Origin: Ureibacillus thermophilus
GTDB lineage: Bacteria; Bacillota; Bacilli; Bacillales_A; Planococcaceae
Strand: one strand, 5' to 3'
Assembly (NCBI RefSeq): GCF_042657185.1
Contig: NZ_JBHSNN010000093.1
Length of the DNA: 64,000 bases
Shown here: piece after piece, positions 49,324 to 58,492 of the stretch
How the letters are laid out: each line of letters starts with the position of its first letter
Numbering within the stretch: the stretch's first letter is position 1
Translations under genes and position numbers: made by a program
Notes under the pieces: model-generated
Database searches by the model: none
What the model saw: the letters and a program-made list of their open reading frames with translations, nothing else
Told to the model about the DNA's origin: nothing

Positions 49324-50793
49324 TTATTGATTTTGCAATAATTCTTTTGCTTTTAATACATGCGGATCTTCTTTTTGAATTTTTTCACGCAATGCATCCA
49401 TCAATGCATAAGTTGTGTCTCCAGAAACTTTGCCTGTTCGTTCAAGTCCTTTATCTTTTTGGAATTGAACAACCGCCGCTTCTGTAGAGGCATCATAAGT
49501 TTCGTCAATTGTACCTGCATTATATCCTAAAGCATCCAACATTTGCTCCACGGATTTTACATAATTAGATACTGTGCCTTTCTGCAATTCTGTTTTTGGA
49601 TCCACATAAGCAATGCTTAAGTAATCCGGATATGGAATTTCCACATCTGGTTTAATCCCTTTCTCGTGAATCCAGTTGCCATTAGGTGTCAACCATTTGC
49701 CTGTTGTATATTTCAAATTGGAACCGTCTGGAAGCTCAGTAACCGTTTGAACAGTTCCTTTACCAAAGGAAGATAGGCCAACGATTGTTGCACCTGCAGA
49801 TTCTTTTAGCGCACCTGCAAGAATTTCTGAAGCAGAGGCACTACCATTGTCGATTAATACAATGATTGGATAGTTATATTTTTTTCCATCTTCTGCAAAA
49901 ACGATATCCGGTTCACCTTTGCGGCCTTGCAATTGAACAATCGGTTTTCCTTTATCAACAAATAAATTGGAAATATCGATGGCCGCATTCAAATAGCCTC
50001 CTGGATTTTGACGCACATCCAAGATAATGCTCTTCATGCCTTCTTTTTCATATTGCTCCAACACTTCTTTTAATTCTTCTGCTGTACTTTCGCTGAAAGA
50101 TGTAATTTGAATATGGGCGATTTTGTCATCTCCCATTTCTCCATAAACCGTTTCTATCGGAATATCATCGCGAATAATCGTCATTTCAATTAACTCTTCA
50201 GAATCGCCTCGTTTAATCGTTAACGTTACAGGAGTTCCTTTTTTCCCGCGGATTAAAAGCACCGCTTCCGTCGCGCTCATGCCTTGCAAGCTTTTTCCAT
50301 CAACCGAAACGATTATATCTTCAGGCAACAGTCCAGCCTTTTCCGCAGGGGAATTTTTTATAGGAGAAACAACAACGATATTGCCGTTCCGTTCTTGAAT
50401 TTCCGCGCCGATCCCTTGAAAGCTGGATGAAAGATCCGAATTAAATTGTTCTGCTTCTTCCTTCTCCATATAATCGGAATATGGATCATCCAAAGCATCA
50501 AACATGCCATTGATAGCGCCATGGATAATTTTTTCATCGTCAATTTCTGTATAATATTTTTCTTTCAGTTCATCATAGGCATCGTATAATTGGGAAAACT
50601 CTTCCCTTTCCTTAGGCACTTCCACTACTTTTTTATCGCCAAAGGTTAAGGCGAAAATTGTCAAACCCGATGTAAATAGAATCGTTAAAACCATGAGCAT
50701 AATGAAATTAAAAGGTTTTAACCGAATATATCTCGCAGCAGGCTTGTTTTGTTCTGGCTGCTTCTCTTTCTCTTGCTGATTTTGTTCTTCCAT
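49324..50793 (-). CDS. S41-family C-terminal processing peptidase (CtpA/CtpB type)
   Basis: A membrane-anchored serine protease, 489 residues. The N-terminal helix (about 25-45, FIMLMVLTILFTSGLTIFAL) places the rest outside the membrane. Then a cap region, a PDZ domain (GNIVVVSPIKNSPAEKAGL), the S41 catalytic core with nucleophile Ser in GSASASEILAGAL and general-base Lys in GKGTVQT, and a C-terminal peptidoglycan-binding domain (VEQMLDALGYNAG...VVQFQKDKGLERTGK). In B. subtilis CtpB cleaves SpoIVFA during sporulation. Orthology to CtpA or CtpB is not decided here. I start at ATG 50793. Confidence 0.9.
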   Translation of the reverse strand: MEEQNQQEKEKQPEQNKPAARYIRLKPFNFIMLMVLTILFTSGLTIFALTFGDKKVVEVPKEREEFSQLYDAYDELKEKYYTEIDDEKIIHGAINGMFDALDDPYSDYMEKEEAEQFNSDLSSSFQGIGAEIQERNGNIVVVSPIKNSPAEKAGLLPEDIIVSVDGKSLQGMSATEAVLLIRGKKGTPVTLTIKRGDSEELIEMTIIRDDIPIETVYGEMGDDKIAHIQITSFSESTAEELKEVLEQYEKEGMKSIILDVRQNPGGYLNAAIDISNLFVDKGKPIVQLQGRKGEPDIVFAEDGKKYNYPIIVLIDNGSASASEILAGALKESAGATIVGLSSFGKGTVQTVTELPDGSNLKYTTGKWLTPNGNWIHEKGIKPDVEIPYPDYLSIAYVDPKTELQKGTVSNYVKSVEQMLDALGYNAGTIDETYDASTEAAVVQFQKDKGLERTGKVSGDTTYALMDALREKIQKEDPHVLKAKELLQNQ

Positions 50794-50871
50794 AAATTTC
50801 ACCACTCTCATATACACTTTCTTATGTGAATAATTTCATATTTCATATTAACAGTTTCAATCCATTCCGAA

Positions 50872-50903
50872 AAGGAAAAGACTGTCAACATTTTATGACA
50901 GTC
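50872..50903 (-). terminator. Terminator of deoD
   Basis: GACTGTCA (50880-50887) and TGACAGTC (50896-50903) form a stem. On the minus strand TTTTCCTTTT follows. Confidence 0.75.
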
Positions 50904-50958
50904 GACATATTGTTTCTTAGAAACCTATATGACATTACATAATGTTAATTTAGTAAAA

Positions 50959-51663
50959 TTATGCTTCTATCGCTGCCTCCAACGCCACGTGTATCATGTC
51001 ATGAAAGGTTGTTTGTCTCTCTTCTGCAGTCGTTTGTTCTCCCGTTAAAATGTGGTCGGAAACGGTTAAAACGGAAAGAGCTTGTCTATTAAATTTACTA
51101 GCCAACGTATACAATGCCGCCGTTTCCATTTCCACTGCCAATACCCCATAGCGGGCGAGTTTGTCATATTGATGTTCATCTGAATAAAACATATCGGCTG
51201 TATAAACATTTCCAACTTTTAATTGTAATCCAGCTTTTTGCCCAGCTTGATAAGCCTTTAATAACAACTCAAAGTTGGCTGTTGGTGCATAATCGATGCC
51301 GTTGAAAATAATTTCATTCATTTTCGAATCCGTAGAAGCTGATTGAGCTAAAATCACATCCCGCACTTTCACATCTTTTTGCAGTGCTCCACAAGTCCCG
51401 ACGCGAATCAATTTTTTCACGCCATAATCTTGCATTAATTCCGTAATGTAAATAGAAATGGAAGGAACTCCCATACCTGTTCCTTGCACTGAAATTTTAT
51501 GTCCTTTATAAGTTCCAGTAAATCCGAACATATTGCGTACTTCATTATAGCAAACAGCGTTCTCAAGGAAATTTTCTGCAATATATTTCGCCCGCAATGG
51601 ATCTCCTGGCAGCAATACAATTTCTGCAATTTCACCTTGTTTTGCATTAATATGAATACTCAA
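50959..51663 (-). CDS. deoD: Purine-nucleoside phosphorylase DeoD
   Basis: The hexameric-type purine nucleoside phosphorylase, which splits purine (deoxy)ribonucleosides with phosphate in nucleoside salvage. The 234-residue length is standard. Motifs are GDPLRAKYIAE, NEVRNMFGFTGTYKG, VQGTGMGVPSISIY, RVGTCGALQ, AVEMETAALYTLA (the nucleoside-binding Glu) and VSDHI with the catalytic Asp. It is monocistronic with its own terminator. The ribosome site reads GAGGGGAAG before the ATG. Confidence 0.95.
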   Translation of the reverse strand: MSIHINAKQGEIAEIVLLPGDPLRAKYIAENFLENAVCYNEVRNMFGFTGTYKGHKISVQGTGMGVPSISIYITELMQDYGVKKLIRVGTCGALQKDVKVRDVILAQSASTDSKMNEIIFNGIDYAPTANFELLLKAYQAGQKAGLQLKVGNVYTADMFYSDEHQYDKLARYGVLAVEMETAALYTLASKFNRQALSVLTVSDHILTGEQTTAEERQTTFHDMIHVALEAAIEA

Positions 51664-51739
51664 TGGCTTCCCCTCATTTCATTGGTTTCAAAGTAAAATA
51701 TACGTTTTTTTCAAGAATTATGCAATGCTCCTTTCCTCT

Positions 51740-51970
51740 TCATTCCTCAAAATTTTCTTTTAAACAATACATTTCCCATAGTTCGTCAAAAGCATTAGCA
51801 GATAAATCATCATCTGCCAACGTTTCAATATAGCTGGATAATTCTTCAAAAGAAGTGCTTACTTTTGGAAAACTATGGTCTTTAAACATTTTTTCAGCGA
51901 ATCTAGTCTTTGGGTCAGATTGATCTCCACCACGATAAGTTAAGGCGAAATGATAAAAACTCTGGCTCAT
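51740..51970 (-). CDS. YozE-family (UPF0346) SAM-like protein
   Basis: A 76-residue protein with the YozE_SAM_like pattern: SFYHFALTYRG at the N-terminus, DPKTRFAEKMFKDHSFPK in the middle, and FDELWEMYCLKE at the end. The fold is a small helical bundle like a sterile-alpha motif, and the function is unknown. AGGAGGT precedes the ATG. It lies 76 nt upstream of deoD on the same strand and could be cotranscribed with it. Confidence 0.88.
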   Translation of the reverse strand: MSQSFYHFALTYRGGDQSDPKTRFAEKMFKDHSFPKVSTSFEELSSYIETLADDDLSANAFDELWEMYCLKENFEE

Positions 51971-52115
51971 ATATTACCTCCTACCCACAACCACAAATAA
52001 TTTTCAGGACTTTTCAGACTATTTTTTACTAGAATAGTTTTTTAATTCATAGTAGAATAGTATCGAGATTGTTCTACAATGTTAGGCAACAATGTAAAAA
52101 GGGGATGAAGAAATC

Positions 52116-53918
52116 ATGAAACAAGAACTGAACTCGAATACCTCGAAAAAAGTTCAATATAGGGGTAAAAAACAAAAAGAAAAAAAACAAAAACAGAACC
52201 CTTCGATGAAAGGGCGTTTCTATCAGACACTGCGCGGAAGAATTTTGCTCACCTTTATAATACTTATTACGATTATTGCCATTATGCTTATTCTATCTTA
52301 TATGAATATTACTCGACTACAACAAAGTTTGCACGATTTCTCTGAAAAAAACCTGCAAGAGCAAACGGAAATCTATAAATTGTCAACGGAAATATCCGAT
52401 TTAACGATTTACGAACAAAACTATATTATTTATGGGGATGAAGAAAGCTTATCGAACTACAGTAACATTAAACTGTCCATCGATCGAAAACTAGATGAAC
52501 TAATTTCAGCTTTTGAAAATCGACCAGAAGAAAAACAACTTGCTACATACATACAACAATTTTTCCGTTCCTATCTATACTTTTCATCTGGAATCATTGA
52601 TTCTAGACAATATTTTGGTTATGAATTGGCAGCAAAATTATTTGAAAGAAGCGAAGGTCCGGCGATTAAAGAAAATATTGAGAAACACACTGAAGAATTA
52701 TTAAAGCTATTGGAAAAGAAAAATGCGGAAGCTATTAAAGAAATTGAAAGATTTGCCCAATATTCCCGCATCGCCTTTATTGCTTTATCGTCTTTAGCCT
52801 TAATCATCGCTGTCATCTTTAGTTATCTATTATTGCGTTCAATTCGAATCAATACAGATAAAATTAATGATTCCATTTTGGATATTGCTAAAGCGGGCGG
52901 AGATTTAACACGACGAGTCCAAGTATCAACGAAGGATGAATTTGCGGTGATTGCCCATTCAACGAACTTGCTGATTGAATCGATATCTAAATTAGTCAGA
53001 AAAGTGGCAAACTTAGCCGATCATGTTTCATCCAGCTCTCAAGAGTTAATGGCCCTTGCGGAAGAAAATGCAAAAGCCATTGATGAGATTGCAAGCTCAA
53101 CCCATGATATTGCAGATGATTCCAACACAACGATGGAGCGCATGAATGATGCAGCAGTTAAAATGAAAGCTTTAGAACAGTCCATGTTAGAATTGAATCA
53201 GGAAGCCTTTGAAGTGCAGAAAGCTGCAAAGGAAATGCAATCTGCTGCACAAAATGGAAGCAAATCCGTAGCAGATTCAAACGATGTGATTCATTTCATC
53301 GAAAATACAATGAAAAGCACCACTGCTACGGTGGAAGCATTGGGGCAAAAATCAAAAGACATTCATTTTATCATATCAACAATTACAGCCATTGCTGAAC
53401 AAACGGATTTGCTGGCATTAAATGCAGCCATTGAAGCAGCCCGCGCCGGCGAACACGGAAAAGGTTTTGCAGTGGTAAGTAATGAAGTGAAAAAACTTGC
53501 GATTCAATCCCAGGAAGCTGCAAAAGAAGTGACAAACATTGTACATTCCATCCAGCATGAAATCGATGAAATTGTTATGCAGAACGCAAAAGGGGTGCAA
53601 TCTATTTCACGCGGAGTGGAAGTGACAGATGAAACGAATGAAGCATTAAAAGATATCCTGAATCAAACAAATAAAACTACGAACATTATCATCTCCATGG
53701 TGGAAAAAATCAGCTCCACTTTAGAGATTGTGAATGAGTTGACTGCTTCCTTCAACGAAGTAAATACCCTCAGCCAACACACAAATCTTGCAACAGAAAA
53801 ATCGGCAAAAGCCGCAATGCAAGGTTCCGCAGCGATGCAGGAAATCAACGCCAGCGCAATAGAACTGGCAAAACAGGCGGATGATTTAAGACATTTAGTC
53901 AGTGAATTCAAAATTTAA
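52116..53918 (+). CDS. Membrane methyl-accepting chemotaxis protein
   Basis: A 600-residue chemoreceptor. A very basic cytosolic leader (residues 1-42, KKQKEKKQKQ) precedes TM1 (43-62). An all-helical extracytoplasmic sensor runs about 65-215 (resembling four-helix-bundle sensors, no Cache motif). TM2 is 219-240, a HAMP domain follows (about 241-300), and the signalling tip EAARAGEHGKGFAVVSNEV is at 440-458. The long Lys-rich N-terminus is unusual. It is monocistronic. The ribosome site AAAGGGGATG precedes the ATG, and a strong terminator follows. The ligand is unknown. Confidence 0.9.
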   Translation: MKQELNSNTSKKVQYRGKKQKEKKQKQNPSMKGRFYQTLRGRILLTFIILITIIAIMLILSYMNITRLQQSLHDFSEKNLQEQTEIYKLSTEISDLTIYEQNYIIYGDEESLSNYSNIKLSIDRKLDELISAFENRPEEKQLATYIQQFFRSYLYFSSGIIDSRQYFGYELAAKLFERSEGPAIKENIEKHTEELLKLLEKKNAEAIKEIERFAQYSRIAFIALSSLALIIAVIFSYLLLRSIRINTDKINDSILDIAKAGGDLTRRVQVSTKDEFAVIAHSTNLLIESISKLVRKVANLADHVSSSSQELMALAEENAKAIDEIASSTHDIADDSNTTMERMNDAAVKMKALEQSMLELNQEAFEVQKAAKEMQSAAQNGSKSVADSNDVIHFIENTMKSTTATVEALGQKSKDIHFIISTITAIAEQTDLLALNAAIEAARAGEHGKGFAVVSNEVKKLAIQSQEAAKEVTNIVHSIQHEIDEIVMQNAKGVQSISRGVEVTDETNEALKDILNQTNKTTNIIISMVEKISSTLEIVNELTASFNEVNTLSQHTNLATEKSAKAAMQGSAAMQEINASAIELAKQADDLRHLVSEFKI

Positions 53919-53923
53919 ACAAT

Positions 53924-53968
53924 GAAAAAATTCGCTATTTTCAGTGAAAATGGCGAATTTTTTTTATT
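53924..53968 (+). terminator. Terminator of the membrane chemoreceptor gene
   Basis: AAAAAATTCGC and GGCGAATTTTTT pair around a loop with further partial pairing (TATTTTC/GAAAAT), followed by T. Confidence 0.88.
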
Positions 53969-54006
53969 TTTGGAAAGACTAAATATACTTAGAAAGGAAT
54001 CGGGAG

Positions 54007-54404
54007 ATGGGAAAAATGAGGAATACTTATAAAATTAGCATTTTACATATTATTTTAATCAGTTTAACTTCCATCGGTTTAAAAAACCATGTCATGATCA
54101 TTTCACCGATTTTGGAAGCAGCGAAACGAGATGGTTGGATGTCGGTTTTATTAGCCGGCATTTTCCTATTCCCTTGGATATTGTGGATAATCTATATACA
54201 AAAAAAATCGAAATTAAAACCAATGAAAGTTTGGCTCACTGAAAAAATCGGCAAAATAGGAGCAAACATCATTTTATATAGCATCGTCATATTTAGTTAT
54301 TTCCTTGCCGCATTTACCTTAAGGGAAACCATTCTCTGGATGACTTCCACTTTTCTGGAAAATACACCGATTCCTTTTTTATTAATAATTTATATTATCG
54401 TATG
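54007..54404 (+). pseudogene. 5' part of a gerAB-type germination receptor gene
   Basis: The first 132 codons read as the N-terminal part of a GerAB-type spore germination protein (APC-fold, normally about 365 residues and ten helices): ISILHIILISLTSIGLKNHV, PILEAAKRDGWMSVLLAG, and LRETILWMTSTFLENTPIPF. Four helices remain. After about 54404 the sequence switches out of frame into the middle of a gerAC-type gene, so the last two thirds of gerAB are gone. AAAGGA lies 8 nt before the ATG. No gerAA precedes it. Confidence 0.8.
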
Positions 54405-55442
54405 TTTTATAAAGAAGAGGAATTTCATGTGTATGTGCAAATTATTAGTTTTGCCACTGTGGCAAGAGCTGAACAAATCAATCAAGATGTGATGCAATCT
54501 GAAGTAGGTTTCATCAAAGGAAAAACGATCGACGAAGCCTTTGCAAAATTGTATCGAAGCGTGGATGAAAAATTATTTTTCGGTCATTTATCCTTCTTAA
54601 TTTTCAGCGAAGATTTATTAAAATATGGAAAATTAAATGAAGTGCTCAATTCATTTACAAGACATATCAATACTCGTTACCAAACTTGGACCTATGCTAC
54701 AAACGAGCCATTGGAACAATTTTTTCTTGAATCTCCTATGTTGAGAAAACCGATCACCTTGACGAAACTGGCTAACCCATTAAATTCCTATGAACAAGAT
54801 TTCTTTATTGAACCCGTCAATGTGCGGAAATTAATTATTCATTTAAATGAACCGAGCCATATCACTAGAATCCCATATGTAACAGTAAAAGAAAACTGGA
54901 ATACGAAAAAAGGCGATGACCCATCTTTTCATTTTGAAGGAGTAGCCCTTGCAACACCAACGGATTTTAAAGGCTATTTAAAAAAGGAGGACGCCAATGG
55001 ACTGCAATGGATTTCTAAAGAATCCATCACTAGTTACATAACAACAACCATTGATGGAAGCGACTTTACATTTACAAATAAAAATAAAAGTGTCAAAATT
55101 ACCCCAATAGTAAAAGGAAATGAAGTGAAATTTCACATTCATATTTCATTGAGTACATTAGTGAATAGCTTTGATATAAACATATCAGAAAAGATCGTCC
55201 GTAAAGCGGTAGAAAAAGCCGTAAAAAAAGAAGTAATCGAAACCTATAAATTAGGATTAGAAAAAAACAGCGATGTGTATCGGCTTTCAGAATCATTATA
55301 TCGGCGGCATGTAGGCGTATGGAAAAAACTTCAGAAAAACGGCGTCATTCCTTTAACAGAGGATTCCATAGATGTAAAAGTTACTGTCGAAAAAGTAAAA
55401 GCAGGAAGAACGATTTATAAAAATACGATTGAGACCCCTTAA
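54402..55442 (+). pseudogene. Ger(x)C-type germination protein lacking its lipoprotein N-terminus
   Basis: A 346-residue frame matching the Ger(x)C family from its first domain onward: HVYVQIISFATVARAEQ, GKTIDEAFAKLYRSVDEKLFFGHLSF, then IPYVTVKENW and a C-terminal domain near SEKIVRKAVEKAVKKEV. Intact GerAC proteins begin with a signal peptide and lipobox plus about 40-50 residues, all absent. The frame starts at the fusion point with the gerAB fragment. Without lipidation the product is unlikely to work in a receptor, although the remaining frame is undamaged, which suggests a recent deletion. Confidence 0.8.
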
Positions 55443-55453
55443 ACGAAAAGAAC

Positions 55454-55727
55454 GAGGTTGGGACAAATCTAAAAAAACATCATTTTCTCCAAGGAGAAAA
55501 TGATGTTTTTTTGATATGTTATTAAAATTGATTTCCGTTCCGGGGACGCTTTCCGCGGGCCCGGCTCGAGCCTCCTCGGAGCTCATTGCTTCGCTCCTGC
55601 GGTGTCTCGAGACACGGGCTATTCCCGCAGGAGTCGCCCCGTCACTTCAATCAATTTTTAGTTATATCAAATATTTATCAAAACCCTTTCAACTACCCCT
55701 TTAATTTTTTGTTTATGTCCCAGCCTC
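55454..55727 (-). repeat. Dispersed MITE-like repeat, copy 3 (inverted)
   Basis: A 274-bp copy in the opposite orientation: GAGGTTGGGACAAATCT at the left, the AACATCATTTTCTCC hairpin near 55478-55513, then TTGATTTCCGTTCCGGGGAC, CTTTCCGCGGGCCCGGCTCG, and TTTATGTCCCAGCCTC at the right. Its centre carries CTCCTGCGG...CCGCAGGAG with GTGTCTCGAGACAC. It lies between the convergent ger remnant and msrB, and its hairpin can end both transcripts. Confidence 0.88.
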
Positions 55728-55732
55728 GTTCT

Positions 55733-56167
55733 TTATGCTTCATCAAAAAGTTTTAAATATTCGCCATATCCTTCTTCTTCCAATTTTTCCTTTGGAATAA
55801 ATCTTAAGGCTGCAGAGTTGATGCAATAACGAAGCCCTCCCAGCTCTCTTGGGCCATCTGGAAATACATGCCCTAAATGAGAGTCAGCTGTTTTGCTGCG
55901 CACCTCAATGCGACGCATACCATATGAAGTATCCAATTTCTCAACAATTTCATCTGGATCGATTGGTTTTGCAAAGCTTGGCCAGCCGCATCCCGCATCA
56001 AATTTATCTTTTGAACTAAACAGCGGCTTGCCGGATACTATATCTACATAAATGCCTTCTTCAAAATGTTGGTCATATTCATTTTGATATGGCGGCTCTG
56101 TTCCGTTTTGCTGCGTCACATAATATTGCATTGGAGTTAACTGCTTTAAACGCTCTTCTTTATTCAT
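55733..56167 (-). CDS. msrB: Peptide methionine-R-sulfoxide reductase MsrB
   Basis: Reduces methionine-R-sulfoxide, complementing MsrA. It has 144 residues. It shows KPLFSSKDKFDAGCGWPSFAKP, SHLGHVFPDGP and the catalytic Cys in RYCINSAALRFIP. The two CxxC zinc sites of zinc-type MsrB are absent, as in the Bacillus enzymes. Its ATG overlaps the msrA stop by four bases (ATGA), so msrA and msrB are translationally coupled. The stop is 6 bp from repeat copy 3. Confidence 0.95.
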   Translation of the reverse strand: MNKEERLKQLTPMQYYVTQQNGTEPPYQNEYDQHFEEGIYVDIVSGKPLFSSKDKFDAGCGWPSFAKPIDPDEIVEKLDTSYGMRRIEVRSKTADSHLGHVFPDGPRELGGLRYCINSAALRFIPKEKLEEEGYGEYLKLFDEA

Positions 56168-56694
56168 ACAATATCTCCCCAGTGTTGTTTAATAAATTGG
56201 GCTCTCCCTGAACCTATAAAATAACGTTCATAATCGAGCGGTTTTTTCTTATAAAAATCTTGATGATATTCTTCAGCAGGATAAAAAGGCTTGGCAGGCA
56301 ATAATTTGACGACAATCGGCTTGCTGAACTTACCTGATTCTTCCAGCTGCCGTTTAGACTCTTCGGCTATTTTCCGTTGCTCCTCATTGTGATAAAATAT
56401 GACTGTTTGATAAGATTCGCCCCGATCATGGAATTGACCTCCTGGATCAGTTGGATCAATTAATTTCCAATAAATTTCTACTAAATCTTTGTAAGAAATC
56501 TTATCAGAATCAAAAGTAATTTGCACTGCTTCTACATGACCGGTCGTACCTGTGCACACTTGTTGATAAGTCGGATTTTCAACATGTCCGCCTGTATAGC
56601 CGGATACTACTTTTTCAATTCCTTCAAGGCGATCAAAGGGCTTGACCAAACACCAAAAACATCCACCAGCAAAAGTAGCAAGTTCTAATGCCAT
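56164..56694 (-). CDS. msrA: Peptide methionine-S-sulfoxide reductase MsrA (second copy)
   Basis: A 176-residue MsrA. The catalytic GGCFWC is near the N-terminus (MALELATFAGGCFWCLVKPF), followed by GYTGGHVENPTYQQV, GHVEAVQITFD and DPTDPGGQFHDRGESYQ. The ATG at 56694 follows AGGAGTG. It is coupled to msrB downstream and lies about 10 nt after ypmS, the ypmS-msrA-msrB order I associate with the B. subtilis ypm/ypp region. It is a clear paralogue of the stand-alone MsrA at 24069. Confidence 0.95.
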   Translation of the reverse strand: MALELATFAGGCFWCLVKPFDRLEGIEKVVSGYTGGHVENPTYQQVCTGTTGHVEAVQITFDSDKISYKDLVEIYWKLIDPTDPGGQFHDRGESYQTVIFYHNEEQRKIAEESKRQLEESGKFSKPIVVKLLPAKPFYPAEEYHQDFYKKKPLDYERYFIGSGRAQFIKQHWGDIV

Positions 56695-56705
56695 CCTCTT
56701 CACTC

Positions 56706-57284
56706 CTATTGATTTGGTATGACGATTTCTAATTGAATGCGATTATTAGCTAAATCGATGTCCCTCGCTTTTACCTTCGCACCAGAAGGAAGGGTCAATT
56801 TGGATAAATCGACAAAAATTTCTTTTTCATCAGGTCGTATGGTGACCCAATTTGGAAATTGAACTGCCTGATTCATTAACTTTAATACCATGGAAGGTGG
56901 GATATTTAAACTTCCTACATTTACTTCTCTTTGAACTAAATGGATATTGCCTTGTTCGTTCACAACTGGATTGAATTTCATGGAAACAGGAATATTATAT
57001 CCAAACGCAACAATTTCACTGGATAATTGAACGGAATCATTCACTTGAATATCTATAGGAATCTCAGAACTACTTAATTCTTGCTTAATATATTTAATCG
57101 CCAATTTTTCAAAATCTTCCGCTGTCGTTTCGACGGATAAGACACTATCCGTGGATTTAGATTCTGTTGCCTTTGGTGTTGGAATCTCTGTTTCCATTGG
57201 TGAAGTCGCCCAGTAAATGACTAAAGCTGCAATCAAAATAATCGTACCTGACAATATAAAAAAGGCGACTTTCCAAATGTTCAT
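56706..57284 (-). CDS. ypmS: YpmS-family (DUF2140) membrane-anchored protein
   Basis: A 192-residue protein: one N-terminal membrane helix (about 6-28, FFILSGTIILIAALVIYWAT) and an extracytoplasmic domain of the YpmS/DUF2140 type (YIKQELSSSEIPIDIQVND, VSMKFNPVVNEQGNIHLVQREVNVG, LKLMNQAVQFPNWV, SGAKVKARDIDLANNRIQL). The function is unknown. The lipid- or SMP-like fold is speculative. It is the first gene of the ypmS-msrA-msrB operon. The 200-bp region upstream has no gene. Confidence 0.85.
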   Translation of the reverse strand: MNIWKVAFFILSGTIILIAALVIYWATSPMETEIPTPKATESKSTDSVLSVETTAEDFEKLAIKYIKQELSSSEIPIDIQVNDSVQLSSEIVAFGYNIPVSMKFNPVVNEQGNIHLVQREVNVGSLNIPPSMVLKLMNQAVQFPNWVTIRPDEKEIFVDLSKLTLPSGAKVKARDIDLANNRIQLEIVIPNQ

Positions 57285-57439
57285 TCATAAGACACTCCAA
57301 TCAATGCATTAACACAAAATCGATCAGCACTAATTTTTTAGTATGCTTCAAACTCTATAAAATATACTTGCTTTTTCTATTTTTATTATAAAATTTTTAA
57401 TCGTAATTTATAAATCTTTTTGCTTACAGTATGTAAAAG

Positions 57440-57476
57440 AAAAAGTGCCAATCCTTTAAAAGGTTGTTGACACTTT
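57440..57476 (-). terminator. Terminator of degV
   Basis: AAAGTG-CAA...CCTTTTAAAGG...TTG-CACTTT forms a long stem with two mismatches. On the minus strand TTCTTTT follows. Confidence 0.75.
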
Positions 57477-57486
57477 ATTATTTATT

Positions 57487-58329
57487 TTATTCAGCAAAAA
57501 ACACTAATGCAATAGCCCCTCGTCCTGCATGAGTGCTGATAATAGGAGAAGTCATGGCCACTTCGATATGATGAAATCCGGATTGTTCTATTAATGATTT
57601 TAGTGGTGTTCCTACATTCTCCATTCCCCCGGCATGGGCAATGCATACTGCTTTAACACTTTTCCCTTCTGTATGTTTTTTAAACTCTTTAAATAGAAAT
57701 TTCACTACTTGGTTATAACTTCTTACTTTGGAAATGGGCAAATACTCTCCCTGATCCAACATCGCAATCGGTTTAATGTTTAAGAGCGAACCTAAAAGCA
57801 CTCTCCCCTTCCCGATCCGACCGCCCTTTAGCAAATTTTTAAGTGTTTCTAAATAGATATACATTTTCGTATTCTCTCGAACAGCTTCTAGGCGTTTTAT
57901 AATTTCTTTAATCGTAGCGCCTTCATCCCTCATTCGAACCGCTTCTCGAACTTGGATCGCCAATGCGGATGAAATAAACTGTGAATCAAACACTTCCACT
58001 TTTGCATTTGCCATTTCTGCCCCTTGTCGGGCAGATTCTAATGTGCCGCTTAATTTTCCTGCAACGTGGATGGAAAGAATTTCTGCGCCGTCCTTTTCTA
58101 ATCGTTCAAACAATTGTTGAAATTGACCTGGAGCTGGCTGTGAAGTTTTCGGCAATTCCCTTGCTTCATCCATCATATTTAAAAAAGATTCTGGGTGAAG
58201 ATCCTCTCCATCAATATAAGTTTTCCCATCGATATGGATCGTTAGCGGCACAATATGAATATTTTTTTGCACCGCTTCTTCTTTTGAAATATCGCATGAA
58301 GAATCCGTCACAATGTGAATTTTACCCAC
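57487..58329 (-). CDS. DegV family fatty-acid-binding protein
   Basis: A 280-residue DegV/FakB-type protein that binds a fatty acid. In Firmicutes such proteins present exogenous fatty acids to the kinase FakA for entry into phospholipid synthesis. Motifs are IVTDSSCDISKEEA at the N-terminus, VPLTIHIDGKTYIDGEDL, KTSQPAPGQFQQLF, SGTLESARQGAE and the C-terminal STHAGRGAIALVFF. No fakA gene is seen in the window, and the chain-length preference cannot be told. It is monocistronic and divergent from the hemolysin-III gene. Confidence 0.9.
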   Translation of the reverse strand: MGKIHIVTDSSCDISKEEAVQKNIHIVPLTIHIDGKTYIDGEDLHPESFLNMMDEARELPKTSQPAPGQFQQLFERLEKDGAEILSIHVAGKLSGTLESARQGAEMANAKVEVFDSQFISSALAIQVREAVRMRDEGATIKEIIKRLEAVRENTKMYIYLETLKNLLKGGRIGKGRVLLGSLLNIKPIAMLDQGEYLPISKVRSYNQVVKFLFKEFKKHTEGKSVKAVCIAHAGGMENVGTPLKSLIEQSGFHHIEVAMTSPIISTHAGRGAIALVFFAE

Positions 58330-58492
58330 CTATCCACTTCCTCTTAATGAAATTTAAACCATTATACAAAGAGAAAAGACACTTCGGAAAGTGATAACAA
58401 TCATCTTTCTCACCAATTTGAAATATATGACAATTGATAGTATTGCTTCAGGAAAAATTACTGTATTGTTAGTAAAATAGGAGGTAGTTATA

